Shown here in pieces: positions 57,701 to 64,000 of a stretch of DNA of 64,000 nt (the stretch's first letter is position 1; each line of letters starts with the position of its first letter). A model generated the notes under the pieces. That model had not been told where the DNA came from. It was given only the letters and a program-made list of their open reading frames with translations, and searched no databases. The stretch is from Fragum whitleyi (lineage: Eukaryota > Mollusca > Bivalvia > Cardiida > Cardiidae), in assembly GCA_948146395.1 (NCBI GenBank), contig OX411554.1, positions 42,483,869 to 42,547,868 on the forward strand, given 5' to 3'. The translations under genes and the position numbers were made by a program.

Positions 57701-60205
57701 TAGTAAACTGAAGCCTAATAGATAAAAGATTCTATGTACTGTCAAAGATTTGCCTCCTATACAATCTAAGAAATAAAAATAACAAAGGGCAATTACTCCA
57801 AAATTATGCAAGCAAGAGTTGTAGTTCAGGTGTATTGCATTTCTCCTCTATGAGATCTATCCACCCATAAAGATTGAAGTTGATAGCTATTATACTTTAG
57901 GAGATATGCTCCAGACGAAATCTAAGTATCAAAAATAACAAAGGGCAATAACTCCAAAATTATGCAAGCAAGAGTTGCAGTTCTTGTATACTGCACTTCT
58001 CCTCTATGAGATCTATCCACCCATTAAGTTTCCAGTTGATAGCTATTATACTTTAGGAGATATGCTCCAGACATAATCTAAGTATCAAAAATAACAAAGG
58101 GCAATAACTCCAAAATTATGCAAGCAAGAGTTGTAGTTCTTGTGCACTGCACTTCTCCTCCATAAGATCTATCCACCCATAAGGTTTCAAGTTGATAGCT
58201 ATTATACTTAAGGAGATATGCTCTGTGGTCAGATTGCAAGGACTCATATAAGGTGTTATCTTATACAGCAAACATAAAGGTAACAAACATTAAACTCCCT
58301 TTTTGCATGACATATTTTTAGACACAAATATCAAATACCTTATGGTAAAGGGCATCTGATTTGCTACTGAAATGTGAAATTTCATCAGATTCTGAGCATG
58401 AGACTAGGAGAAATGAAAGAATAACTGTATTTTACGCGCTAGCGTAAAGGTAACAAACAATAAGCCCCCTTTTTCCATGATATATTTTTTTTTTTACGTT
58501 AATTTCAAATTGTTTATAGTAAAGGGCATCTGATTTTCTACTCAAATATGAAATTTCACTAAATTCTGACTGTTAGACTAAGAGAAATTTGGGAAAAACT
58601 GTTTTTTACCCTAAGTCCCCTTTTCCCGTGACGAGGCCTCAAATCCAAAAACCGTCACAGATGCATCATCACTATATCATAGGGAGTTCACATGGTAAGT
58701 TTCATTTGATTTGGCCTAAGGGTTATGGAGAAATAGGTGGGGACGGACGGACGGACGGAATTACTATTTTACATGCTAACGTAAGGTAACAAACATTTAG
58801 CCCCCTTTTTCCATGATAAATATTTTTATACGTTAATTTCAAATCATTTATAGTAAAGGGCATCTGATTTGCTACTCAAATATGAAATTTCACTAAATTC
58901 TGACTGTTGGACTAGGAGAAATTTGGGAAAAACTGTTTTTTACCCTAAGTCCCCTTTTCCCGTGACGAGGCCTCAAATCCAAAAACCGTCACAGATGCAT
59001 CATCACTATATCATAGGGAGTTCACATGGTAAGTATCATTTGATTTGGCCCAAGGGTTATGGAGAAATAGGTGGAAATGGACGGACGGACAGACAGACGG
59101 ATGGACAGACGGATGGACGGACGGAATTACGGATGGACGGACGGACAGACGAAGCGGCGGCTATATGCTCTCCCTTCGGGGAGCATAAAAACCTATATGA
59201 AGGCCCTTTTGAGAAGGGATAATGCGGTGACATACATAAATAAGACTGAAAACTCCATTTCTAAAACAGTTAAAAAATGCAACATTTCTTATTCATTAAA
59301 CAAGCAAAATTAATGGCATAATATGTTTCACAGAATAACTGGAATTGATAAATATTGAAATTTCCTTGTTTCATCACAAAAATTTGGGTAATATTATAAA
59401 TAGAAGAACAAATTTGTGCTCATCGAAGACTGAATTTATCAAACTTGTCATCTAAAACAGATAAAAACTTGGCATAGCCTCATTTTTTATCTGATTATAG
59501 ATGACTAAATTTGGTATTCAACAACCACTCATTCAATAAATATGTTTATAATATGACCGACGTCGCGGGAGTGAAATAAACCCGTTGAATATTTTTTATA
59601 TTACACGGGTGTTATTACACTAGTGGATGGAATTACTATCAGATGACGTCATAATTTATGTATTGTGACATCAGTTTTAAACGGCGTTATAAGATTCACG
59701 GTAAATTGGAATGTCGAATTTCAAGAATTTGACGATTTTTCGAGAATATTCGGGTCATATTGTAAATCAATTATGAAATTTGTGTTCATAAAATACAGAA
59801 TTTATTAAACTCGTCATCTCAAACAGATAAAAACTCGGCGCAATTTAAATTAAAATTCATTAAACAAGTCATCTATAAACAGATAAAAACAAGGCTGCGC
59901 CGAGTTTTTATCTGTTTATAGATGACTTGTTTAATAAATTCCGTATTCCATGACCACTCATTCAATATCCTCTATATGCATCTGTGTATTCTCTACATAG
60001 TTTTACAGCAATGTGTACTCACTTGGTACACAAGTTACATTTGGTTCCGTCCAGGAACCATCCATTTGACACACGCTACAGGGAGCGTCACACGGAAATT
60101 GTAAGAAGTCAGCATCACATTCAAGTATTGCTGCAGCACCAACTTCATTGCCCTGAGAAACGTAATTACCATTATCTACTGATGGTAGCCCAGCGTCATC
60201 ACAAA
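36553..60205 (-). CDS. CCP-EB-like-C-type lectin protein, 3' seven exons
   Basis: Joining 60,205-60,023, 55,607-55,494, 49,714-49,682, 48,835-48,756, 43,491-43,371, 40,822-40,745 and 36,746-36,553 gives 803 nt. All introns are GT-AG, the frame is open and it ends in TAG. In order it encodes a sushi domain, a six-cysteine module, a short linker and a long-form C-type lectin domain. The lectin part has QPD, a WTD variant of WND and the expected cysteines. CTLD proteins bind sugars with calcium, and QPD is classically linked to galactose. A secreted or surface pattern-recognition role is inferred. The initiator and signal peptide lie upstream, outside the window or unrecognised. Introns range from 846 to 5,779 bp and are filled with repeats. 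Confidence 0.87.
37613..37800. mobile_element. MITE with GGGGCCCGTTTTACTAAA ends
   Basis: The left end GGGGCCCGTTTTACTAAATG and the degenerate right end (inverted GGGGCCTGTTCTGCTTAAC) are inverted. AGT flanks both sides and may be the target duplication. It belongs to the same family as 42,752-42,987. Confidence 0.65.
38010..38858 (+). mobile_element. Pearl/HINE-like repeat (GACCATGATG type)
   Basis: The head is ACAAGAGGACCATGATGTTCC. Internal units of about 160-190 bp carry TGATGCTACATACCAAATATG and AAAGCTGTCTGCC. The tail is AGCTCACCTTGAGCTC ... CTCAGGTGAGCTAAAA, forming a long stem. Confidence 0.7.
39133..39776 (+). mobile_element. Pearl/HINE-like repeat (GGCCCATGATGGCC type)
   Basis: The head hairpin is GGCCCATGATGGCC. 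Repeated units carry CAAGGAACATTCTGGTA and GGCCAATCAAAAT. The tail hairpin GGACTGAGTCC is followed by AGTGGAGCTAAA. Confidence 0.7.
39809..40030 (+). mobile_element. TTAA MITE, CCCTTTCCTGTTT family
   Basis: TTAA at 39,805-39,808 and 40,031-40,034. The ends are CCCTTTCCTGTTTTAC and, inverted, CCCTTTGCTGTTTAATC. The central hairpin AAGAAGAAATTGCTT/AAGCAATTTCTTCTT spans about 39,929-39,964. It is piggyBac-like by target site and termini. Confidence 0.85.
40600..40702 (-). mobile_element. tRNA-like SINE head
   Basis: The minus strand reads GCCATCATGGCGTAGTTGC (A box) and GGGTCATGGGTTTGATCCCC (B box). The anticodon arm is degenerate, and no discernible SINE body like that at 22,444 follows. Confidence 0.55.
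40745..40822 (-). CDS. Lectin gene exon: CTLD core
   Basis: This is 78 nt, acceptor TTTTCAG, donor GTAAGT. With the split codon it reads GYWNDLFQFG, then RWYTTGDPLI. It corresponds to the WIGL-to-G.P stretch of CTLDs, with the usual WIGL replaced by YWNDL. Confidence 0.82.
41612..41831 (+). mobile_element. TTAA MITE, CCCTTTCCTGTTT family
   Basis: TTAA at 41,608-41,611 and 41,832-41,835, with the same ends and hairpin core as the copy at 39,809. Confidence 0.85.
42655..43103 (+). mobile_element. Hairpin-tailed repeat (TATACCCCC type), split
   Basis: TTGACCTTCGTGACCCAAAA and TTTCATGATTCTAGGTCACT match the copy at 52.7-53.3 kb. After the inserted MITE it continues with TTCTCAAGTAGAG, CAGATGGACAGACAGG and the tail TATACCCCCTGCC ... 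GGAGAGGGTATA. Confidence 0.7.
42752..42987. mobile_element. MITE with GGGGCCC ends, inserted in a repeat
   Basis: The left end GGGGCCCGTTTTACTAAACT and the inverted right end GGGGCCCCTTTTACTAAACG are near-identical. It interrupts the repeat above. Confidence 0.82.
43108..43328 (-). mobile_element. TTAA MITE, CCCTTTCCTGTTT family
   Basis: TTAA at 43,104-43,107 and 43,329-43,332. It is inverted relative to the copies at 39.8 and 41.6 kb, with core hairpin AAGAAATTGCT/AGCAATTTCTT. Confidence 0.85.
43371..43491 (-). CDS. Lectin gene exon: CTLD helix region
   Basis: This is 121 nt, donor GTAAGA. It reads DICDGF, then CRLVQIDSETELKFLKDFI, the CTLD pattern C..LV.I.S..E..FL. It enters in phase 0 and leaves one base of a Gly codon. 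A TTAA MITE lies only 39 bp from its donor. Confidence 0.87.
43736..43952. mobile_element. MITE with GAGCCTGTGTGTGACATT ends, 4-bp target
   Basis: The left end GAGCCTGTGCGTGACATTT and the inverted right end GAGCCTGTGTGTGACATTT are flanked by TAAT on both sides (43,732-43,735; 43,953-43,956). The central palindrome AGACTCTGG-like/CCAGAGTCT has core CTGTGCAGATGCACAG. Confidence 0.8.
44560..45982 (+). mobile_element. Pearl/HINE-like repeat with seven ~172-bp units
   Basis: The head hairpin is GGACCATGATGGTCC. The phrase TTCTTTTAACAACTTTTGAAG recurs near 44,736, 44,909, 45,081, 45,251, 45,424, 45,597 and 45,765 (last copies slightly altered). Then come a GACGGACGGACGGAC tract and the tail AGCTCACCTTGAGCACTTTG ... 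CTCAGGTGAGCTAAAA. Confidence 0.85.
46108..46278 (+). mobile_element. Short hairpin-tailed repeat (ATGCCCCC type)
   Basis: AAGATGTGTTTGTGAAACAC, a GACGGACAGACAGACGG tract and the tail GCCCCCGATCTCTCGATAAG GGGGCATAAC. It directly abuts the next element. Confidence 0.7.
46270..48054 (+). mobile_element. Pearl/HINE-like repeat (AGGCGCTTGAGCGCCT type)
   Basis: The head hairpin AGGCGCTTGAGCGCCT replaces GCCATGAATGGC of its relatives. Internal ~170-bp units (GAAATGACCTCCGCCCATA; TGGTTGATATCTATC) run from 47,160 to 47,800. Then come GACGGACGGACGCACGCACG and the tail GGCCTTTCGGCC followed by AGTGGAGCTAAAAA. Confidence 0.72.
48340..48660. repeat. Possible decayed MITE
   Basis: TACTGTATTTCCCGTAATAA TAGCTCCC near 48,370 has a loose partner, TTAATAAAAGCTCCCTGACC, near 48,610. 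The relationship is weak; otherwise nothing was seen. Confidence 0.3.
48756..48835 (-). CDS. Lectin gene exon: start of C-type lectin domain
   Basis: This is 80 nt with acceptor CCTTTCCAG and donor GTATGT. It reads CPNGFEQFEGSCYLFG, the Cys pair that marks long-form CTLDs, and ends at SEAM in phase 0. Confidence 0.85.
49032..49269. mobile_element. MITE with GAGCCTGTGTGTGACATT ends, 4-bp target
   Basis: The left end GAGTCTGTGTGTGAGATTT and the inverted right end GAGCCTGTGTGTGACATTT are flanked by AAAT (49,028-49,031; 49,270-49,273). The central palindrome is AAAGACTCTGGACAG ... CTGTCCAGAGTCTTT. Confidence 0.8.
49682..49714 (-). CDS. Lectin gene 33-nt microexon
   Basis: It has acceptor TTTCTTTCAG and donor GTAAGT. 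It encodes TKRAIRDTSDIL together with the flanking split codons and keeps phase 1 to phase 1, so skipping it would preserve the frame. It is supported by splice sites and phase only. Confidence 0.62.
49965..50440 (-). mobile_element. Two related SINE copies, one disrupting the other
   Basis: On the minus strand, 50,225-49,965 has an A box TGGCTCAGTGGTTAGACTTG, B box GGGTTCAATACC and the body GAAATACCAGGAATCTATTG. At 50,440-50,300 a second head has B box GGGTTCAATCGC, TGGTGGCA and the body text TTTGTCTCCCACCAATGGG, matching the start of the SINE at 22,444. Confidence 0.65.
50585..51950. mobile_element. GGGGCCC-type MITE split by a pearl-like repeat
   Basis: GGGCCCGTTTTACTAAACTA CTTACGAAAA lies left of the insertion. 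TTGTTTTAAGTCCAAATCAC, matching the interior of 42,752-42,987, lies right of it. The far end is lost or diverged. Confidence 0.65.
50615..51818 (+). mobile_element. Pearl/HINE-like repeat (GCCATGAATGGC type)
   Basis: The head is CTAGAAAGCCATGAATGGC. About six internal ~170-bp units carry GAAATGACCTCCGCCCATA and TTCTGAGAAAATGATTTTC. Then come GGACGGACGGACGCACGCAC and a tail hairpin GGCTTTCAGCC before AGTGGAGCTAAAAA. Confidence 0.8.
52700..53338 (+). mobile_element. Hairpin-tailed repeat (TATACCCCC type)
   Basis: Three units share TTTCATGATT(C/G)TAGGT and GACCTTTGACCTATGTGACC. Then come GACGGATGGACAGACAGAC and the tail TATACCCCCTCTACTTCGTA GGATGGGGGTATAAAAA. Confidence 0.75.
54130..54840. repeat. 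Four ~175-bp tandem units with TGACCTTTGACCTC
   Basis: TGACCTTTGACCTC occurs at 54,307, 54,480, 54,655 and 54,817. Each unit also carries CAATTTTGCCAACTTATGTG and CCATCCATAGATG variants. There is no tail hairpin nearby. Confidence 0.85.
55494..55607 (-). CDS. Lectin gene exon: EB-like six-cysteine module
   Basis: This is 114 nt, phase 1 at both ends, donor GTAAGT. The cysteine spacing is C-x4-C-x5-C-x6-C-x-C-x6-C, with GEKCNPGECIDGLVC and an NYT glycosylation sequon. The spacing resembles EB or EGF-like modules of extracellular proteins. It joins the CCP exon through an AAA (Lys) codon split by the intron. Confidence 0.8.
57602..59190 (+). mobile_element. Pearl/HINE-like repeat (CCGTCAGAGACGG type)
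   Basis: The head hairpin is CCGTCAGAGACGG. A second head-like motif CCATGTTGGACATGG follows at 57,660. Three units of about 178 bp (AGTTGATAGCTATTATACTT) are followed by two of about 334 bp (GTCCCCTTTTCCCGTGACGA), the latter nearly identical. It ends in a GACGGACGGAC tract and the tail TGCTCTCCCTTCGGGGAGCA TAAAAA. Confidence 0.75.
59330..59960. mobile_element. Palindromic element, TCATCTATAAACAGATAAAA arms
   Basis: ATAAACAGATAAAAAC ... GTTTTTATCTGTTTAT pairs around AAGGCTGCGCC at 59,880-59,915. The same motif recurs at 59,450 and 59,810. CACTCATTCAATA occurs at 59,527 and 59,955. Relatives, with TGACGTCAT inside, lie at 60,240-60,500 and 18,050-18,345. Confidence 0.55.
60023..60205 (-). CDS. 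Lectin gene exon: sushi/CCP domain
   Basis: This is 183 nt with AG acceptor and GTGAGT donor, phase 1 at both ends. It starts CDDAGLPSVDNGNYVSQG and ends GSWTEPNVTC, the CCP pattern C..P...NG...G...C....G.W...C. It has six cysteines where a standard CCP has four; the extra pair sits in FPCDAPC. NVT is a potential N-glycosylation site. CCP domains mediate protein-protein binding in complement-like and adhesion proteins. No further exon was recognised upstream. Confidence 0.85.
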
Positions 60206-60631
60206 CTGAAAATACAGAGATTGAATTTCATTTTAAAATATGACCTATGTTGAGGGAGTGAAATAAACCAGTTGAATATTTTTGATATAACACGGGCATT
60301 ATTTCTCTAGTGGAATAATCATGCAAATGAGCTAAGAACATACAGCAACAATATATTTTCGAATATAAACATGACGTCATAATGCACTTGATGAAGTCAA
60401 TTGGCAAACAGCGTTATATGATTTGTGGAATAACTTGAACTGATAAATTTCTAGAATTTCCTTGGTTTATTGCAAAAGTTCTTCTCATTATAAATAAAAT
60501 ATCAAATTTGTGATATTCGAACAATTCCTTTCCAGAAGGATAGATAATGGAGGGATTGTACCCAAGCTATCCTCATCATGGTTCGAAAAAGTTGGTGTGT
60601 GTACTCTAGCTACATTAGCCAAGAACTTTAA

Positions 60632-60782
60632 AGTAGTGGACCCGTAATAGTTCATTTCAGAAGAAGTGAACTTTAATAGTATTAACCAAGGTTTCCTTAT
60701 GATTTACATTAGGAACCCTAGGTCAACAGTGTCAAAGATCATGAGTTCTGAAATGTTGCAGAACTATTACGGGTCCACTACC
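60632..60782. mobile_element. TTAA-flanked MITE, GGTAGTGGACCC ends
   Basis: TTAA at 60,628-60,631 and 60,783-60,786 brackets AGTAGTGGACCCGTAATAG and its inverse GGTAGTGGACCCGTAATAG. Second copy of the family at 28,684. Confidence 0.78.
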
Positions 60783-61707
60783 TTAAGATAATAAAAGTAG
60801 ATTTTTGTCTCAAAAGAAAGATCTATTAAATAAGATGAGGCACTAATGACATCATAGATCATATTTCTTGTTACAGCACCAGAATTTTGGTGGGGACCTA
60901 ACCATTTAAATGAGTTAACTTCTTGAATCTTTCAGCTACTTAGTGATAACAGTATCCCTCCAAATGTGTTATGGTCCCTGAAAAAAGGCCTCGTCACAAA
61001 CAAGTCCCTAACCCAAAGACAAAAACCATGAAACAGCATGTTTTTCAAACTTGACAGAATAGTGATGACCTTGACCTAGTCACAAGAACTTGACCTTGGT
61101 ATCTGTAGATGTGTATTGATGAGATCCATCACCATCAGGCCCCTTTTAACATGTATTCTGACAAATCAGCTCCTTAGTTTTGGGGTAAATAATGAAGGAA
61201 AACCAGTAATATTTGTGGACTTTAATTTGGAATGAACAGAATTTGCAGTGAAAACCCATGATTCCAGTGTTTTCATATAAACTAACTAAATTTCAAAACA
61301 AACCTTTCTTAAGTCACCCTACAATCATCCTATTAAAGTTTTAGTTATAAAACTTGTAGACTATATTTTGTAAACAAATTTGCACTGAGTGAAATTCCAT
61401 GAGGTTACCTTTCCTGCAATTTTAAATAGATCTTCCCTGTTTTCAATGACCATACATTTATCCTGTTAAATTTCAAGAGAATCAGCAGTGCTCCAGCTAG
61501 GCTTTATTAGGAGGGCCCTGCCCTAGAACTCTTGCGACCAGTGAGTGTCTTTTCCTAGCATGACCCATCAAAAAGGGTTTAGAAAACAAAATGGGCCATT
61601 TATATTGTCGCCTTTATACATGACAAGATGAACAGATTGAGTTTGACACGATGATAGATGCATAAACTACAAGGCCTCATGCTTGAAGACAACCGCTAGC
61701 AGTTAAA

Positions 61708-63418
61708 GGGCTGTCTCACCTTAACGTTTAAGCCAGAGTGTGCGGAACGTGTTGGATTTTTTATAACATGCTTTGAACACATCGGGTACGCTATGGACAT
61801 GTTCGGCACATGCTATCGGCACGCTGTAACACGTCGGCACACGTTGCGATACGCTGAGTATCTCATAAAATTTTGTGCATGCATAAAATTTCTCAGCCTG
61901 TGCCGAACGTGTTGGAACACGCTCCCCATAGGTTCCGCACACGTTCTGAACACGCTCAGCATGCTAGAGACACACTAGGAGCTCGTTCACTTATGCTACG
62001 GACAAGCTAGAAACACATTCACCCAAAGTTTAACGTGCTTCAAGCGTGTCTCCAGCGTACTGGGAACGTGTGCATAGCGTATCTTTTGCGTACTGAACGT
62101 GTGTCTAGGGCGTTGCCAGTGCGTTGCCAGCGAGTTCACAGCGTGTTTCTGGCGTATGACAGCGTTTCAGTTTTCAATGTAAATATTAAAGTTTCGCTGC
62201 ATATTTGTCTTGAATTTCTACCATCAGCTTGTCATAAATAAATAAATTTGTGCATGTAGGTTTCCTCATGACCAGTCTAAGAATGACTTGTAAACTCGAT
62301 TATAAGTAGCATTCTCTATATTTGATGATGAACGATTTCGTTCAAGTCATATGAATAAAACTTATGTTATGTTATGTTATGTTATAAGCTGCTTGTCTTT
62401 TCTTCCATATAAATCCTTTACGGATTTTCTTAATTCCTTAGATTGTGGAGGTGGAGAATGTAGCCTAAATGTGTATTAAGCATTGTGTTTATAGCTTTAC
62501 AATCGTGTCTGTTCTTTGGTCAGAATAACAATACCTTTGTGGAATACTTTACACATTATACAAACATTTATTTGTCTCATTTGATCATCATCAATATACC
62601 AAAAAGACAAGTACATCGTTGTACCTAGTGGACATAATACAAGACCTGTTTTACTCCTCTCTGTTCTGTTCAGAATATTTGATTCTATTACATGTATATG
62701 TTCTACAAGTTTGATATTTGGTACAACTTTTCCCCCTTAATATAAGACTAGCTATTCAAGAATAAGAGAAGTTGTAGATGGGAATAAAGATTTTGAAATA
62801 GAGTCATCCTACATGGAAGAGCATATGGAGGATGAAAGGAGTTCATTATGACAAGTAGTTCCTTACCCTTTAGCAATATTTTTCAAGTAAAAAGTACCAG
62901 AAGCTTTAATCAGCCTGTAATCTGATAAGTTTGTTATATGCGTGTTTTCACATGTAACAGGTGCCAGTGTATTTTTCTTTTCGTCTTTTCCTATTTTTTC
63001 TTTAAAATGAACCAACATACTTTGAATTTGAATATGTGTAGTGGCCGGTGGCCTGTTTATATATCAAAAGAATGAATTTGAAGTGGTAATTTCTCGCAGA
63101 ATTTATATTTACATCCAAAACACGCTGCGAACACATTATAACACGCTAGCAGCGCGTTACAAACACGCTAAGCACATTCCAAGGACGTTGGACACACGCT
63201 CAAGAATGTTGGGTTATGCTAGCATACGCTATCAACACGTTCTGGACATGTAACTCACGCGTTACTCACACATTCAAACGAGCTATGAACACGCTACAAG
63301 TGCGAAGTGAATTGACAAAAAGAAAATGTAGGTCAGCGTATGCGGACGTTTTGCGGACTTAGACGTTTAATCAAACGCGTTAGGCACACGCTGGCTTAAA
63401 CGTTGATATGAGACAGGG
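61708..63418. mobile_element. 1.7-kb element with CACGCT/ACACGTT repeats
   Basis: The ends are inverted: GGGCTGTCTCACCTTAACGT followed by TTAAGCCAGAGTGTGCG at the left; GGCCCTGTCTCATATCAACG followed by TTTAAGCCAGCGTGTGC inverted at the right. Inside each end are dozens of short CACGCT, ACACGTT and GCGTGT motifs. On the left they flip strand near 62,030, making a diffuse palindrome. A (TATGT)n tract lies at 62,365-62,390. There is no open frame of note; target duplication unclear. Confidence 0.72.
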
Positions 63419-63420
63419 CC

Positions 63421-64000
63421 ATTAGCGGAAGGCCTTACTTTGGAAATTAAATCAAATAGAAAGCAGTTTCATTCATGATCAAGCAATCTGTCAATAAAAG
63501 GCTTGACACAAAACAATTGTAAATGCCCTTTAATCTGCAGTCACTCCAATTAAATTTTGCGGATATCATGAGATTAGTAAATAGCCTTGACCGTTGAAAT
63601 CTTTTAAAGTTAGATCTTCAAAGTTAATTATAAATGGTGAAATCTTGCATCAAACAGCCTCAAATTGTAAGATCAAATTGCTACAATTGTTCTTGGAAAC
63701 CAGCTGAGGCAGTCAACTCATATCGGATTTGAAATTCAGCGATATCAAACTTCAAATCCATCCATGGATACCCTTTTTTTTCTTTCACGCACCCCAAGCA
63801 GCGATAGATTTGAGATTAGCGCCAATAAATTATTCTTAAGAAATAGACAGCTTGTAGTCTAGGAGGCAAAATTTGAAAATTTCGATCCGTTCAACATACC
63901 TGCCAGAAAAGGTTTGACTGTAAAAATGGAAAGATCCATCATACTACGACATATTAAGGCACGTTGTAATGTCAAATTGTGGTAGCAGTTTTGAGTTACA
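63421..64000. other. No feature recognised
   Basis: It is AT-rich; no repeat ends, coding signature or splice-framed exon could be identified. Confidence 0.4.

Larger units (their letters stand above)
55608..60022 (-). other. Lectin gene intron (4,415 bp)
   Basis: 55,608-57,600 shows no gene and only a worn hairpin-tailed fragment at about 56,880-57,010. The rest is the repeats at 57.6 and 59.3 kb. Confidence 0.6.

Noticed and set aside
58589..59222. Two frames sharing GKTVFYPKSPFPVTRPQIQK
   Set aside because: They lie in the duplicated 334-bp units of a hairpin-tailed repeat and run into the GACG tract.
60206..64000. Further 5' exon of the lectin gene (signal peptide)
   Set aside because: No minus-strand frame with splice sites and a hydrophobic start could be supported; it probably lies beyond the window.

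Overview
The window is eukaryotic and looks molluscan, most likely a bivalve. It is intron-rich and AT-rich, packed with short non-autonomous DNA elements. It carries many repeats built as a head hairpin, internal tandem units of about 170-180 bp, a (GACG)n tract and a tail hairpin, which is the architecture reported for bivalve pearl/HINE elements. It also has a tRNA-derived SINE and a decayed non-LTR retrotransposon. No bacterial operon, rRNA, CRISPR or phage signal was seen. The species call is inference.

Layout. 1-15,453 is one uninterrupted satellite array (monomer about 337-346 bp) organised into a 13-monomer higher-order repeat of 4,458 bp. Each monomer holds an inverted cluster of the octamer ATTCTGCY. 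15.5-18.4 kb is gene-poor and contains a foldback element. 18.66-20.03 kb holds the 3' exon of a minus-strand multi-pass membrane protein (possibly PRRT3/4-like), with a weak candidate exon on the opposite strand just beyond its stop. 20-28 kb is a mosaic of MITEs, an intact SINE with 13-bp target duplications, a TA-flanked element nested in a pearl-like element, and an RT pseudogene split by a MITE. 28-36 kb has no recognised gene. It has an exact 303-bp tandem duplication and a 2.96-kb element built from reiterated copies of its own terminal palindrome.

36.55-60.2 kb holds seven exons of one minus-strand gene that I assembled by splice sites and phase: a sushi/CCP domain, a six-cysteine EB-like module, a 33-nt microexon linker and a long-form C-type lectin domain with a QPD motif. 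All junction phases agree and the frame stays open to a stop, so this is the best supported protein in the window. Its 5' end (signal peptide) was not found. The introns are filled with repeats, and every element with a tail hairpin points to the + strand, antisense to the gene. 60.2-64 kb holds a 1.7-kb palindromic element and otherwise nothing recognised.

The strongest material for a second look is the satellite and its octamer palindromes, the group of elements that reiterate their terminal motif internally, the one-way orientation of the pearl-like repeats, and the CCP-EB-CTLD lectin.
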